Position numbers and translations under genes: made by a program
From: Trichostrongylus colubriformis
Taxonomy: Eukaryota; Nematoda; Chromadorea; Rhabditida; Trichostrongylidae
DNA length: 64,000 nucleotides
Assembly (NCBI GenBank): GCA_963978905.1
Contig: OZ022259.1
Span: forward strand, 9,610,001 to 9,674,000
Direction: 5' to 3'
Shown here: piece by piece, positions 37,395 through 58,400 of the stretch
How the letters are laid out: each line of letters opens with the position of its first letter
Numbering within the stretch: position 1 is the first letter of the stretch
Notes under the pieces: model-generated
Told to the model about the DNA's origin: nothing
Seen by the model: the letters and a program-made list of their open reading frames with translations, nothing else
Databases searched by the model: none

Positions 37395-38190
37395 TAAACA
37401 AAATATGTTCGCCCCATGGCACTGAGCATCAGAAGTATTTACTACAACAGTCGAATAGTAATAGTAAGCGGTGTACCGGATTTTGTCCCTCCCCATATCC
37501 TAATGGTTCTTTTCAGCCCCTGTTAGCCATTATCACCTTCGAAAAGTCACCATTAAGGACCTCGTACCTTGTAATACCTATGAGTGTGAACATTCCACTG
37601 TTAGCCAGAAGAGCGAAACGGATTTCTCGACATTAGCCTTTCGACGCTCCTTATCGAATCTTATCCACCGTTATCAGTTTGGATCACCCACCAGTGATGT
37701 GCCCGTCCCACCACTCAAAACAACTATGAATGTCGGCGCTCTAGGATCGACCCGAAGGTGAAGCGAATTTGGCGACATTTGCCTATCGAGGCTCCTTATC
37801 AGCCCTTATCAACCCTTATCAATTTGGATCACCCACTATTGATGTGCGCGTCCCACCCCCTAAAACACCTATGGATGTCGGCACTCTAGGATCAACCCGA
37901 ATAGGGGAAAGGATTCAACGTCATTAGCATTTCGAGGCTCCTTATCAGCCCTTATCAGCTTCTATCGTTTTCGGTCCACCACCGCTGGAATCCACTTGCC
38001 ATCCCCTATAACATATCCGAAATCCAGGATCCCATCTTTGACCTACACGAGCTAGGAATTTCCGGTCAAACAAACACACACCAACGGACACACTTAGCCG
38101 ATTATATAAAGTAGGATATGTGATCACGAAACCATAGCCAAATGATGCAGTTTCACTCGAACTGGCAAGGGAATGATACCAGATCGAAGT

Positions 38191-38205
38191 GGGGGGGGGG
38201 GGGGG
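38191..38205 (+). repeat. Poly-G tract, 15 bp
   Basis: Fifteen consecutive G following GATCGAAGT. Confidence 0.9.
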
Positions 38206-38867
38206 CATCTACAATAAGGCATAAAGCTTTCGACGCACTTTTGGTCGCTGATTTCGAATCTGTATTCAAAATCTGCTCAACGGTTCTCTCAGTTAGGTTA
38301 TGGGATCTTCATAAATGCACCGGTTGCACATGTATAAGCGCGATTCTCGCCCACGTCGCAAATGAATACAAGGGAAGTCCAAAGCATGCCAGCAGCCTCG
38401 TATCACAGAAGTAGTCGTGACGATCCGCGAGAGGTAGGGCCATGTATGGGGCTCTCATGAAGGCACTTTTTGCATTTCATAAACTTTCTGTTTTATGTCG
38501 GGGAAACACCCCCAATAGTATTGTCGTGCACGGTAACCGTTATATCCGCATTCTGTAACCACCTGAGTGGAGGAGGGAAATGAAAAAAAAAATTGCCTGG
38601 TGTCCAATCTTTGAAGAGAGAGAGGGTGAGCAGCGCTCTTCGGTCGATGCACTCACTAACCCTGCCCTGATTTCTGTCCGGAAAAACACCCTCAAAGCTG
38701 GCAGTTGTCCGGATTTTCCGTTAACTTTGATCTGAAGGGTCACCCTCACAGCTATGTAGCTCAGTTCGCTCACCTTTTGGGCCCCAACACTGAAGAGCGG
38801 GCCATTCAAACAACGGGGTTACGTGTGCATCTTGCGAATACCTATTTGGAGATGAGAACGTTTTCTC

Positions 38868-39128
38868 GGGTGTGTGCACTTATGACAAAAAATCGCATGG
38901 TCGCCCGCAGCGAGCTGTGCGGCGAGTGCGAGTCGCTTGCAGCCTTATCTGTTGAATCAACAACAACAAAAACAACAGCAACAACAACATAAGCGAACTT
39001 CCGAAGCTTACAAAACGCAATCTTTGAAGATCCTTCACGGTACCAGCTCATTGCGTCATGAACGGAATTCCAAACGACTCGTACTGATGGCGCCGCGAGG
39101 CGATTTTTTGTCATAAGTGCACACACCC
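38868..39128. mobile_element. Mutator-like MITE, perfect 29-bp TIRs, exact TSD
   Basis: 261 bp. Both ends are GGGTGTGTGCACTTATGACA continuing AAAAATCGC, identical over 29 nt in inverted orientation. The 9-mer CGTTTTCTC lies immediately outside each end (38859-38867 and 39129-39137). The middle contains a CAACAACAACA tract and no coding capacity. Identical ends plus an exact duplication suggest a comparatively recent insertion. Confidence 0.9.
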
Positions 39129-39204
39129 CGTTTTCTCTTATATTGTTGGTTTTTGAAGGTTTTAGACCCTCACCCAGACTGTGATGCAAAAGTTATTGTA
39201 GGGA

Positions 39205-39290
39205 TGTGAAACCATTAGCAAATGGGAACCCACAGAGCGTAAATTGCATGTTCGAGTCCGGCCCGAGTTCAAAGATTTTGCCCAAAATTC
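39205..39290 (+). repeat. tRNA-like/SINE-like fragment
   Basis: Has ACCATTAGCAAATGGG (A-box-like) and TGTTCGAGTCC (B-box-like), followed by AAGATTTTGCCCAAAATTCA. The last phrase parallels AAGCTTTTGCCCATAGGTCA after the B box at 17115, so the two share a body downstream of the tRNA part. Confidence 0.4.
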
Positions 39291-40419
39291 AGTCCACTAA
39301 TGGCTCGGGACTGACCAGGTCAGGATGATAAAGTGATCAATAGTCAGCGATTATCGTTGAACTGGTGATGCCAAGACTGGCAACACCAATTCACTAGTAG
39401 TAGATCGACATGACCTCAGGGCAGGCGGGTCAGAACAGGTTCTGAAATGGGTGTCAGTAAAATTAGCAATTATTACACAGTGCCTATTTCCTATTGACAG
39501 CTGTCTGCTGTGACCTTCACCGTTTATGGGTAGCTGGCTGGGTCTATACATTTTCTGTTATCACATGTTCCTCTAATAATGATTTTTTAAATCATAAATT
39601 TGACAGTGATCCTCCTGAGAGGAGGTATACGTCACTTTTGAGAGCTTTTCTTGCACGACCTCTTTCACCTCTCGAGCACGTGCTGCTGCAGTTGTTCGTT
39701 TGTTGATCAAACCTTCCGCACCAGTTTTACTTACCGGCTTGAGACTCGTAGACCAGTTGCTGGCTTTCATTGATTTGTTTTCAGGCAGTAACATTTTTTT
39801 CGACAATTATTAGTTCAACGCATAATGAAGCCCAGCACCACACTTTACGGTGAGTTACTGGGATATTTTAATTTGCTTTACTGATGTCGGCGTTCCTAAT
39901 AAAAACAATGCACTCCTGGGGTCTTAGCCAGTGAACGTAAATTTTTGTATTTAGTGATGAAATACTCATAAATTCCATTTTTGAAAGATCTCCCTTGCTA
40001 TTGTTCTGTGACCTACTAATCTTCGGCGACCAACGATTTCAATAGATCTGGGAACGTGCAATATAATAGATTCATACATATAAAATACAAAACTGAATCA
40101 AATAAATTCATTATTCACTAAATTCATTCAATTCACTGATTTGCTACTCATTTTTTTTTTGTAATGTGCTACTTTCTTCTGGTGGGGCCAACGCCGCAGA
40201 CAGTGGTTTTTTTATTCGATATTTCGTTGCTTCGGATTAATCCATAGCTTTGAGACATCCGGTAAAGCTGCTAATGGATAACTGAATTAGGGAACAGGTA
40301 AAATAAAGTGTCTTTCGTAGTCAGGTCCATGCTTCTCTTTGTGTACTGTTTGCAGAATTTATTGATTGACTACTGAAATCTTTCCAAGGGAACCCAACTG
40401 TTATATCACGAACAATCTT

Positions 40420-40673
40420 CTTTTTCCCCCTAGCATTAGTCCCGCGCTGTTGCAGGGTCCGCTGACGTCGCCACTTCCTCCTATCGAAGGCATCCTCCGT
40501 CGTAGCCTTCACCTCTGTGAGGTCGCCCTTGATGACGTCCTCCATTTCTTCCTTGAGGCTTCACGTGAACGCTTCGGTTTCGCTTCGAATTCCAGTGCTT
40601 TTCTTATGGGGTGATCCTCTGATCTCCTCAGCACGTGTCCATACCATCGCAGCCGTTGCTCTCTCAACTTCAA
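40420..40673 (-). pseudogene. RTE/non-LTR retrotransposon pol C-terminal fragment
   Basis: On the minus strand the frame from 40673 reads LKLREQRLRWYGHVLRRSED followed by HPIRKALEFEAKPKRSRE. This is the conserved segment just after the reverse transcriptase domain of RTE/CR1-type non-LTR elements (LRWYGHVLR). A single-base shift at about 40537 moves the continuing similarity (DVIKGDLTEVKATTEDAFDR then RKWRR) into the neighbouring frame. Only about 85 residues of the polyprotein end remain; the reverse transcriptase core and endonuclease are absent. It is a dead 3' fragment, as expected for 5'-truncated non-LTR copies. Confidence 0.75.
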
Positions 40674-43187
40674 CTAGACAGGAGCCGCCTGTGTGGTCCA
40701 AATTATATGTCATATCACGAACAAGGGCTCCATTAATTTGTTCACAACCTCAATAAGTTCGAATCATTGTGTCCTTGTAGACTTCATGAAGTCAAGGTAG
40801 TGTGTATGGTGAGGTGGTCTCTAGTCTCTATCTATGACGTGATCTCTAGACCAAGAGATGGCCGCAAGAACCAGTACCGACCGATTGCGGGTTTCAACGA
40901 ATTGTACAGCAAACTTTTTTCGCTTTTATCGCGGTTTGGATGAGTGTGGTTTCGTAATAGAGCAATGAAGTACACATTCAGATCAGGTTACCTATCTGCT
41001 GACAACTGCCCATCTCGTGATTCCAGTGGTATGCGGTGACAGGGAAATTTCCACAGATTGTCAACTCTAAAAGTACTCGCAATGCGGTGATGAAATACTG
41101 CCCTTTAACTTTTGACGATTCGTTCAATAATCACGCGGTAGCCTTGCGCCAAGTCGACTGCTGAAGGTACATACGACCTCGATCGGTTTCGTCTCAAAAG
41201 AAATTGAGTTATGAGTAATATTGGACCAGAATGGATGTGTGGGAATTTTTATCAATTTTTCGAGTCAGGATTCTCATTGAATGCTGACCCCTTCCCCCCA
41301 CTGATTGGTTCCAGTCGTTTCGGACAGCGCCAGGGGCAAGCGAGGCTTTCTTGCGATGGCCGGGTGAAATACCTGTTTAGCCCCAGAAGAGACAGACACT
41401 AGTAAGAACTAGAAGGTCACCTCTATTATTATTATCACATCGAAGGAATCGTTCATGGAATTTCTAGGATTCTGAATCCTCAAATAATGCAGTACAGGAA
41501 CAAAAGCTCGAAAAGAACGGAGAAAGTTTCTTTGTTTGAATGCAGAAATCGATGGAAGAACAGTAACTCGTTTGGTTCTCCGCCGAGCAGCTTTGAACAG
41601 CTGTCAGCGGGAAGAGCACAGCTTAAATTTTCGCGCCCAATATTGGTTTGCTTCTCACTCTGTGGTCTTACCACATGACCGTTGCCTCTTTGCTCTTACA
41701 TTAGAGCCCTCGCTGCCGCGCCCTCCCCGACTCTCCACCTCGTCGGATGTTACTTTGTGAAGGCTGTAAGTGGCCGGGATTTTGCTTTTTTCGCGTGGAA
41801 CTTTGCATGCGGCCCTCACCAGGCAATTAGAACATAAAGACCATGTGGGTGTGCTAAAGGGATTCCGCGGACGATTCCTTCAAGTTCAGCGCGTTCAGGA
41901 GTCCATCTCTTCCTTGTATCACCTCTAATGATACTCTTGCTACACTATGCCTTTGCAACCTGTTTAAGAGAATTTTAGGAGTACTGAGATAACTCAGAAT
42001 TGGGATTCTGCCTAATGCACGTTCCAGGATTATCTTGCGTGAGTTATAGCGCTAGAATGTAAAAGGTGCTGGGGAGCACTCTAATAGAAAAAATCAGGAG
42101 GAATCCCCAAAATTGGCGAAAACGAGGCCTACTGGCATCTGGCCATGTGCGAGACTACCCGTGGAAATGCGCCGTCGAATCTGTTCCCGCTGGAGAGTAT
42201 CATAACGAACTCTGAGCTATCACCTGTTCCCCTTGTCAACGTTTCCCTTACTATCAGGATCTCTTCCTTACTCTATCCTATCATGCCTCCTCTGCCACGT
42301 AGTTGCCACCTTGCTACCACGGTAAACTGGGAGTCAAGGATTCCTCGACAGGGGGGCCGTATTCGGCCGGACGGAGGGGAGGGGTCGTCCCTGCAGAGGT
42401 GTGCGATAAGCGCTAGAATCTAAACTTTCAATAAGCAGATGAGAGGGAGAGGGTATTTAGCGACTTCGGATGAGGAAATGTGAAATAAATGTCCTTCCAC
42501 TCCGATTAAGGATGCATAGCAGTAAAACATATCGCAACTGTAATTCTGGCAACAATTACTGATGCTGTAGAGGTAAAAAAGTGGTGGGGAGTCGTAACTG
42601 GTACCCGTAGAGGGGGGGGGCGTACTGAAGCAGATATTTTCCTCGTCTCTGGGTGTGCCCTGGTTGCCGCCGTTATTGCCATCGTCAATCACGTCCGTAG
42701 CGTTCGGACCAGGTACATGGTGAAGTCGGCTTGATATATCTGGCTCCGCACTCTCCACAGAAACCACATCGTACCACGGTATATTTGCAATGAGGAAAGG
42801 GAGTGTGGGTCAAGCTGTATGTCCACGGAGCGAGCTGTAATACGCCAATAATTCTGGACTGCGCCTTTGAATGGTGTGCCATTCAACATCGAAATGGACA
42901 ATCTGTGGCGAAGCTCGCCCAAAACTGCCTTAAACCACATATCGCAGCCTCATCTTTCTGTGCGGCGGGTGCTGAAGTTGGAGTAACGATTTGGGTTGGG
43001 CTTGGTTACGCTAGCTCCATGCCATCCGCATGCTTTTATCGGTATATCTCACTTATCGCAGCCTCATCTAAGTGGTTTAAGGCACTGGATAGATGGATGG
43101 ACTATTCTACAATGAAGGAAGCTCGCTGTGCAATGGAAATTATTTTCACAAAACAATTCATCTAGAACAAATTGTTTCGAGTTTCAG

Positions 43188-51950
<8,763 letters not shown>

Positions 51951-52798
51951 GTGATTCAAACGTTTGTTGTTTCCTACCTGGTGCCTTGTATAGATAAAGT
52001 ATTATATTTATTTATCATTGATGGGCATGCAGTGATGCAAATGAAAAGAACGCGCAAGTGAAACACTCAGCGAAATGAAATTACTGTGAAATTTTGGAAA
52101 ACTTTCAGCGGTTCTGAAAACAGTTCGTCGTTGAATAAAAATTAACATTACATAGACCGCACAATAATAGAAACTAGTGCGAACCCTATCGCACATAATT
52201 TCAGACCTCCTTGTGAACGAGTAAATGTGGTCGGAACTTCCACTGATGCTTCTTCAATAAATTTTTGTTTGGAGTTGTGTAGATAAAGAATTCTGTTTTA
52301 TGTTCCGAAATATTGGGTGACGTTCAGGTCTTCGAACATATCGCTACATACTATGTCGTGATGGGTTGATGCCGAAGTCGAGACTGGTGAACCCAACCAT
52401 AGAAGAATCACAAAATAATAGATTTTGATCGCATAAGGGCAATGCGGATGTTCTCACAGCTCAACAGGCCGATAAGAACCAATGGTAGCAATCAAAAAGG
52501 ATCAAGTGCGTGTTAGTAGCGGCGCAGGATCGAATGTCTCAGAGAATTGAAGATAAAACCTCGCACACTAGTTAGACGCTTCTTGCGCTAGATCTTTGAG
52601 TAAATCCTGGTGCTACTAGATATGAAGTCGGAGTGTCAGCGATCACCAGAAGAAACTGTGTGCGGACGATGATGTAATCAACCTACGGCGGAAACATGTT
52701 CTGTTCGAATTGGCCTTAGTGTACGTGATCATTTCCGTGTCCTAAGTCACGTTTCGAATGAGAACGAACTCTGTGTCGGCTGCTCACATGACGCACCC

Positions 52799-53008
52799 GG
52801 GTATGTACCCTTACGTCAGTATTTCGCACGACGAGCGGCGTGTACGCACTGTGTGCGAGCTATGCGCGTCGCGGTAGTTTGGTCTTAGAACGATTACAAC
52901 ATAATGCTAGGGGTGCGATACGCAGTTGACTTTTTATCGCTTCGGGATCCAGCAACATGGCGCCTTTAGCTCGTCCGCAGTGCGAAATCCTGGCGTAAGA
53001 ACACACCC
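52799..53008. mobile_element. Mutator-like MITE between SQRD and TPST genes
   Basis: 210 bp from GGGTATGTACCCTTACGTCA to TCCTGGCGTAAGAACACACCC. Flanking 9-mers GACGCACCC and GACCCGCCC match at 7 of 9 positions. It lies about 850 bp after the SQRD stop codon, in the convergent intergenic gap. Confidence 0.75.
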
Positions 53009-53653
53009 GACCCGCCCAGCCGCGCCCGGCTTTGCCAGCCGCTTTCGCCGATCTCCGTAGCCTTACTACGGCTGCCCTCGCTGGAAACTTTTGTTACTTT
53101 ACGAGGGTGGTTAGAGACACGGACAAACAGACAGACAATCAAACGGAAGAAGTTTCATTTCTACTAAAAAAGATAGCACCACTTTTGTCTGCCGATGAGG
53201 CAGGGCAGGCTTGCACGGAGTTTTCAGTCAACGAATTCGTGCTCATTCTAGAGACGCTTCCCTCTATTACTTCGAAGTTTTTGAAAGTACAAATAATAAT
53301 AATAGCTAATAATAAATTTATCCTTGGCGCTGGCATGTTTATCGATGAGTCATCGCGCTCTGTTTACGACAATATGTATAGGGTTGAGAAAATAAGTTTC
53401 CGCCTCTTTTTACATTCTCTTTGTTTTACAACGTTCTCTTAACCTTTCGACAAAGCTTATACATACAATTGTTCGATGGAACTTTCTCTGCTATCTGTTT
53501 TTCAATTGCTTTCGCCGTTTAATATTTATGAGGTTCAGAAATGAGATGATCTGAAGGTAAAAATGTACACTCCGGACACTTCCGCTTCCTCAAGTGCCAT
53601 CGGGGACAAAAGTGTATGCGTATGTGTTTCCGATAGCTTCTTCAGCTCTGTAA

Positions 53654-53827
53654 GGCCACGTTCATACTTTGCGGTACCGGCGGCGGGGCGTGGCTGCGTG
53701 TCTTTGCACCTCCGCCTGTGCCACCCTGTCTCGTCCCCCGCGTCGTCTGTGTATCTCCCCCGTGCCACTCTCACTCGCTGCCTGTGAACGAAGCCACGCC
53801 CTGCCGGCGCAAAGTCTGAGCGCGGCC
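53654..53827. mobile_element. GGCC-ended MITE with TAA duplication
   Basis: 174 bp from GGCCACGTTCATACTTTGCG to the inverted CGCAAAGTCTGAGCGCGGCC. TAA directly flanks both sides (53651-53653 and 53828-53830). Inner arms GGCGGGGCGTGGC / GCCACGCCCTGCC are also inverted. It shares its tip with the palindrome at 37304-37394. The 3-bp TAA target suggests PIF/Harbinger mobilisation. Confidence 0.78.
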
Positions 53828-54209
53828 TAAAGCAGTCCATTCGTCTCTGATCGTTTGATCGACTGTTCATTTCGAGGTCTGAAAAGTTATTTGGAGGCTG
53901 AAATCTCTACTTTTAGCACATCGAGGTCCAAAAAAGCTGACCTATCCCACTCGGATGAAATCAGATGGGGGATATGCTCCTGAAGCGATTACGTGCTCCA
54001 CACCTGAAACATTTGTTCAGGACACGACAATCGTCTTGGGACCCAGCTGCATACGGCGGTCCTGGCTCGAACGTATCTTTTCACACAGCGCACGGCGTGG
54101 TCCTAACGTACACATCCTAGTCATAGCAGTTGTTGCATCCCTCTACAGCCGCTTTTCCACTGCATCTGTGTGTAGCCGCGCACGCTGCCGCAGAACCGCC
54201 GCTGAAAGA

Positions 54210-54547
54210 CACCGAAAGAGGTAAGTTCGGCAGATTGTGAAGTATAAAAGTAGGGGTGCTCAGCAGAGTAACGATAGAGAAAGAACGAAATAGAACGGCG
54301 AAAATATCGAGAAATAAGGACCTCCATTTCTATCTCGCGCTCTTCTGCCGGAAGATGTCCTGCTAGTAACTCGCCCGGCTGCAAGACTGCAGGACGACAC
54401 GCCGTGTCGCGGGGTCGTGATAAATAACCAAGCCGCGATTTTTCAAAGCGGGTTTCGCTACACCTCACCTTTTCTGAAGGGGAGGTTTGTCTTCAGATAA
54501 CAAGTATATCCAGTTCTCGCTTTCTCCTAAACCCTCCCGTTGCCGTG
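54210..54547 (+). mobile_element. CACCGGGAAGGG-ended repeat, copy 2
   Basis: Starts CACCGAAAGAGGTAAGTTCG and ends CCGTTGCCGTG (inverted relative of the start). The interior parallels 55925-56304: GCAGATTGTGAAGTATAAAA, GTAGGGGTGCTCAGCAG, GGACGACACGCCGTGTCGCG and TTTTTCAAAGCGGGTTTCGC. Confidence 0.6.
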
Positions 54548-54819
54548 AAGCTGCGCCTTTCAACGCGAGTACCAAACATACTTTCTTCCTTGACCGCGAG
54601 CGTTTATTTGAGCAGCATGTCACACCTCTGCTCAATAGCCAGAAGTATCTCTTCATTGATGCGTAAAATTCAATATTGGCACTTGAAAGGAGGATGGACT
54701 TTTTATGACATTCAAGTTGACATTCGAAGGTGCTGAGAATGAAATTCCAACAAAAGAAAAAATGGTGTGATTCTCTTTGTTCTATCTCTCTCCACCTGCT
54801 GATCACACGTCGAAATATT

Positions 54820-54838
54820 TATTTATTTATTTATTTAT
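54820..54838. repeat. (ATTT)n microsatellite
   Basis: About five tandem copies of ATTT/TTTA. Confidence 0.8.
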
Positions 54839-54971
54839 GGAAATATGGTATACGAAATATGGTCAATTGTTTACTATTTCTAAGGAGAAAATTCGCTCAG
54901 CAAACCACCACAAATGGTTTCAAACCACTGACGGTGAAAAGGTTCGGAACTTCTGTAAGAAGTCAAGGGGT

Positions 54972-55239
54972 GGGGCTATTTACGGCAGAAAATCGCTTCG
55001 CGGTGTCGTACACGCGGTATACTTGCCGAATCGATTGCCCTTGGGAGCCCGGCAGAGCGTGGCTGCGTCACCTCTGCACCATACACCCATGCCACAGTGT
55101 TTCGTGCACCCGTGCCACCCTGCGTTCTCCACCCATGCCACACTGCCTCGCTTGAAGGCTGCCATGCCCTGCCACTTGCTCGCATCCATCGCGCCGCTCG
55201 CCGCGGGCGGCCATGCGATTTTCTGTCGTAGGTCGCCCC
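54972..55239. mobile_element. Mutator-like MITE, diverged termini
   Basis: Ends GGGGCTATTTACGGCAGAAA (then ATCGC) and, inverted, GCGATTTTCTGTCGTAGGTC (then GCCCC). The interior contains the GC-rich GGCCGC/GCGGGCGGCC block of the 11207 and 30546 members in reverse. The 234-codon plus frame at 54777-55481 spans this element and is not a gene. Confidence 0.65.
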
Positions 55240-55485
55240 ATCCGAAATCAAGTATCTGTAAGGTGGGTGAACATACAGTTGTCTGCTGGGATAGGATCAT
55301 GGTGAAGAGAGCTTTATATGATCGCTTCGTCACCACAGAAGGAGTATCTGTGAGCCTAGGAAATGATCACCCCGCAGCCAACTCCTGCGGGTGTGACATG
55401 GCAGAAATCGACGAAGCGTGGAAAAGACAACTTCCACTGAAAAATTCTTGCTCTTATCTTCGACCATCTTCACATACATAATACA

Positions 55486-58400
55486 TCACAAGGTCGACGC
55501 CGGAGGATTGTTAAACGGAGGCACCTAAAAATACGATTTTATGTTTCAATGTTAACGAGGAAACTTTAGGCAATTTCTCTTATCGATCTCGCTTCCATCC
55601 ACAATTAGCCGAGGAAAAAACGTGGAAAAAAAACTCGCCAAAACTTTTTTATCTTTCGTCTGATAATGAGTACCTGTGTTCACTTACAGAGTTTAGAAAC
55701 TGTTCCATAAAATCACCTGTTGCCTTGGTTTATCGACCCAATTCCGATTTTCCACAACTGCCACTGCCTTTTTGTACCATTCATCTCCATGCTCGTGAAG
55801 ATCTTCAGTCTTCTCAGCCACTAGTTGATCTGGTGTTCCTTGAAGAAGAAAACTGTTGAGCATTATAAGTACTTGCAGAGTTTTATGCCCCGTAAAACAC
55901 CATCCAAACATATTTTTAAAGAAACCGGAACGGGTAATTTCGGCAGATTATGGAATACGAAAGTAGGGGTGCCCAACAGTGTAACAGTGAAGAAAGAACG
56001 AAATAAAACGGAGAAAGATTATTCTATAACCTCCTTCTCTCTTACACTTCTCCGCGTCATTAGCCGAGTAGGCTGCAGACGGGCGGAGAGGCTAATCAGC
56101 CTGCCACGAACGTTCTCCCGTCCTCACCGGCAACTCGCCCGGCTGACGAATTGCAGAATGACACGCCGTGCTGCGAGATCGTGATAAAACCCCCTGTCAC
56201 GCTTTTTCGATGCGAGTTTCGCCACACATCACCTTTGAAATGGAAGGTTTGTTTTCAGAGAACATGTTCTTCCAGTTTTCACTTTCTTCTTACTCTTCCC
56301 GGTGCCTTTGAGCTGTATCACCACACTTCACTCACCCACCAAGTCAGTAAAGGAAAACGCACCATAATGTGGTGGGTTAGCATTTGGATCGTAACCCAAT
56401 TGCCGCAGCATCGGTGCTATAGTGTCCATTTCTCTTACAACATCTTCAGGAATTGCGCCGACCCATTTCGACAATGCATCTGTGTTCACTGGTTTGACTA
56501 CCTGTAAAGTCAGAGAGCTCTGGAGGTCGGTCGAAGAGAAGTAGATTCAGCTGAATTTCTTGCTAATGTTAGCATGTAGCAGCAAAGTGTGTCGACATAT
56601 CGCCTCCAACAAAACATATGCCTACACATTTATCAATAGGAATACATGCACATACTAATATATTTGCATTTGACGACACCGAAATTCGGATGAGTGTACT
56701 CCGCGTGGCATGACACTGTGGAAACAACCTCGGAAGAAAAGCATCAACATATTGACTTTACGATATCCCCCTTGATATAAGCAAGGCAGAAAACTAAGCG
56801 AACCTATGCTTTTGGGACACTGTGATTTCTGGAAAAAACAAGAATTTTGCAATTCTTTGTTTTCAAATTCTCTGACGCTTCTGGTCGAGGCTATCACAAG
56901 CGCCACCGCTTAGAATTAGGGGTATTGCTGATTTATTCTAGATATGTATGTCGCTAAAAAACAGGATGAACCTATACTTTTATCACACTGTGTGTGAGCA
57001 CAACTATGGTCACGAATGATCAAAAGTGGCGTCATCCTTGAGTCGAAGAGGATGCCGTCTCCATGATCAGCGCTCCAAATAACCCCTATCGACAACTTTT
57101 CAGCGAAATCTGTTGTTGTTGCCAACTTCCGGTTTCTGGGGTCGTGATAATAGATTTGTGGTATCTACGCCTTATTCAAATAGAAAACGTAAGAATTAAC
57201 TGGTGTTATTTATGTAAACATGTAAACCGAACCAAAACAACACAGTTACAAATCCAGTGAACGTTGTAACACTACATAGTGGCAGATTATTGCAACGCTA
57301 AGATGACTGGTCATTGGGACAAAAGGTTCCCGGCTTACTAGGTGGCCTATCAAATAAGAATAGAAATCTTGAATGGGTTTTATAACCAGCGTTCTACCAT
57401 AGGGCGAAATGATAGCGCCGTATACCTTTCTCGTACCAACAACATCTCAGAAATAAAACAGAAAACTGATTGTGAGTGTAAAGCCATGCTGAGAGTTTGC
57501 TCATACCTGGTCTGAGCTCCGCTCCAGTCTTGACAACTTGATATCTTTTCCTACATAATGTTCATGATGCAACACGTTCGCACTCCATGGAATTCGCAGG
57601 TACTTCAGAATACGTCGCATTTGTGACTCGGGATGTAGCACAAGCTGTTCGTAGTACACCTGATATTTCTTTTTATCATTAAATTCAGTATAAGAAATCT
57701 TGAAGAAGTGTGTTTCGCACACACAAACATCACGCTGCTGCAAATCATGATTGGCACAGTGTTACCATCTCTTCATAACAAGTTTTTTACATTCACAAAG
57801 AATATCGTTTTCAGTCCTACTTCCTGCCATTGCCTCCTGCCTTCCATTGCCTCTAGAGAGAAGAATTGTGCAACCAGGCGATGTGTGACGCCTTCTGAGT
57901 AGGAGCCAGCTCGAGTTTACTCTTGTCAGCATGCTTCCATGATGATGTATCAGGTCTCTCTCAAATTTATTCCGTCTCCAAACGGATGTGATATGCGTTC
58001 ATGACCGTTACATTTCATGGATCCGCGTGGCTAGTCCACCTAATATTTTTTCTGATTAATAATATGAGTAAAAATCTTGAAGCAATGAGCTCAGCACACA
58101 CATACATCACGCTGTTGCAAATCATGAACGGCAAGTGATTGATATATCAGTAATGCAGCAGGTCTGAAAACACATCGTGACTAAATTAATGAGACAGTGG
58201 TAGGGGTAGTTAGAATCGAATATCAAAGGATTATTAACTACATGTTCAGGTGCCCACTAGTACAAAATGAAGAAAAACAGAAAGGAACGATTGGAAACCC
58301 GAGAACTAAGACCCCTTTCCACCGTCGACTCCAAAAGGAGGCGGGTTCTATCAGCAAAAGGGGCGAGACCTGTCAGAATAAGTGGAAGCTTTCAAAGAAG

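Larger units (their letters stand above)
36665..38118 (+). repeat. Composite repeat R, copy 2 (two nested insertions)
   Basis: Head region as in copy 3, then several imperfect tandem units of roughly 120-150 bp (37500-37960). Each unit contains CTCCTTATCAGCCCTTATCA-like, GGATCACCCAC-like and GGATCAACCCG-like words. The tail is CACACACCAACGGACACACT and GATTATATAAAGTAGGAT. It is interrupted by a TTAA-type element (36823-37204) and a palindrome (37304-37394). Confidence 0.7.
39129..43187. other. No gene except a retroelement relic
   Basis: Contains the SINE-like piece and the RTE-type fragment. The first, N-terminal exon of the sulfide:quinone oxidoreductase should lie in or before this stretch, but I could not identify it: no ATG-led frame with a presequence and correctly phased donor stands out. 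Confidence 0.45.

Noticed and set aside
42803..43165. 120-codon plus frame just upstream of SQRD as its first exon
   Set aside because: The peptide has no presequence character or similarity to SQRD N-termini, and the opposite strand is equally open.
53032..53442. 136-codon plus-strand open frame
   Set aside because: Starts at the edge of a MITE and includes repeat-like GACAGACAATCAAACGG sequence; no family, no splice context.
54777..55481. 234-codon plus-strand open frame
   Set aside because: It runs through the Mutator-like MITE at 54972-55239, whose GC-rich arms lack stop codons on both strands. It lies between two convergent real genes and has no motif.
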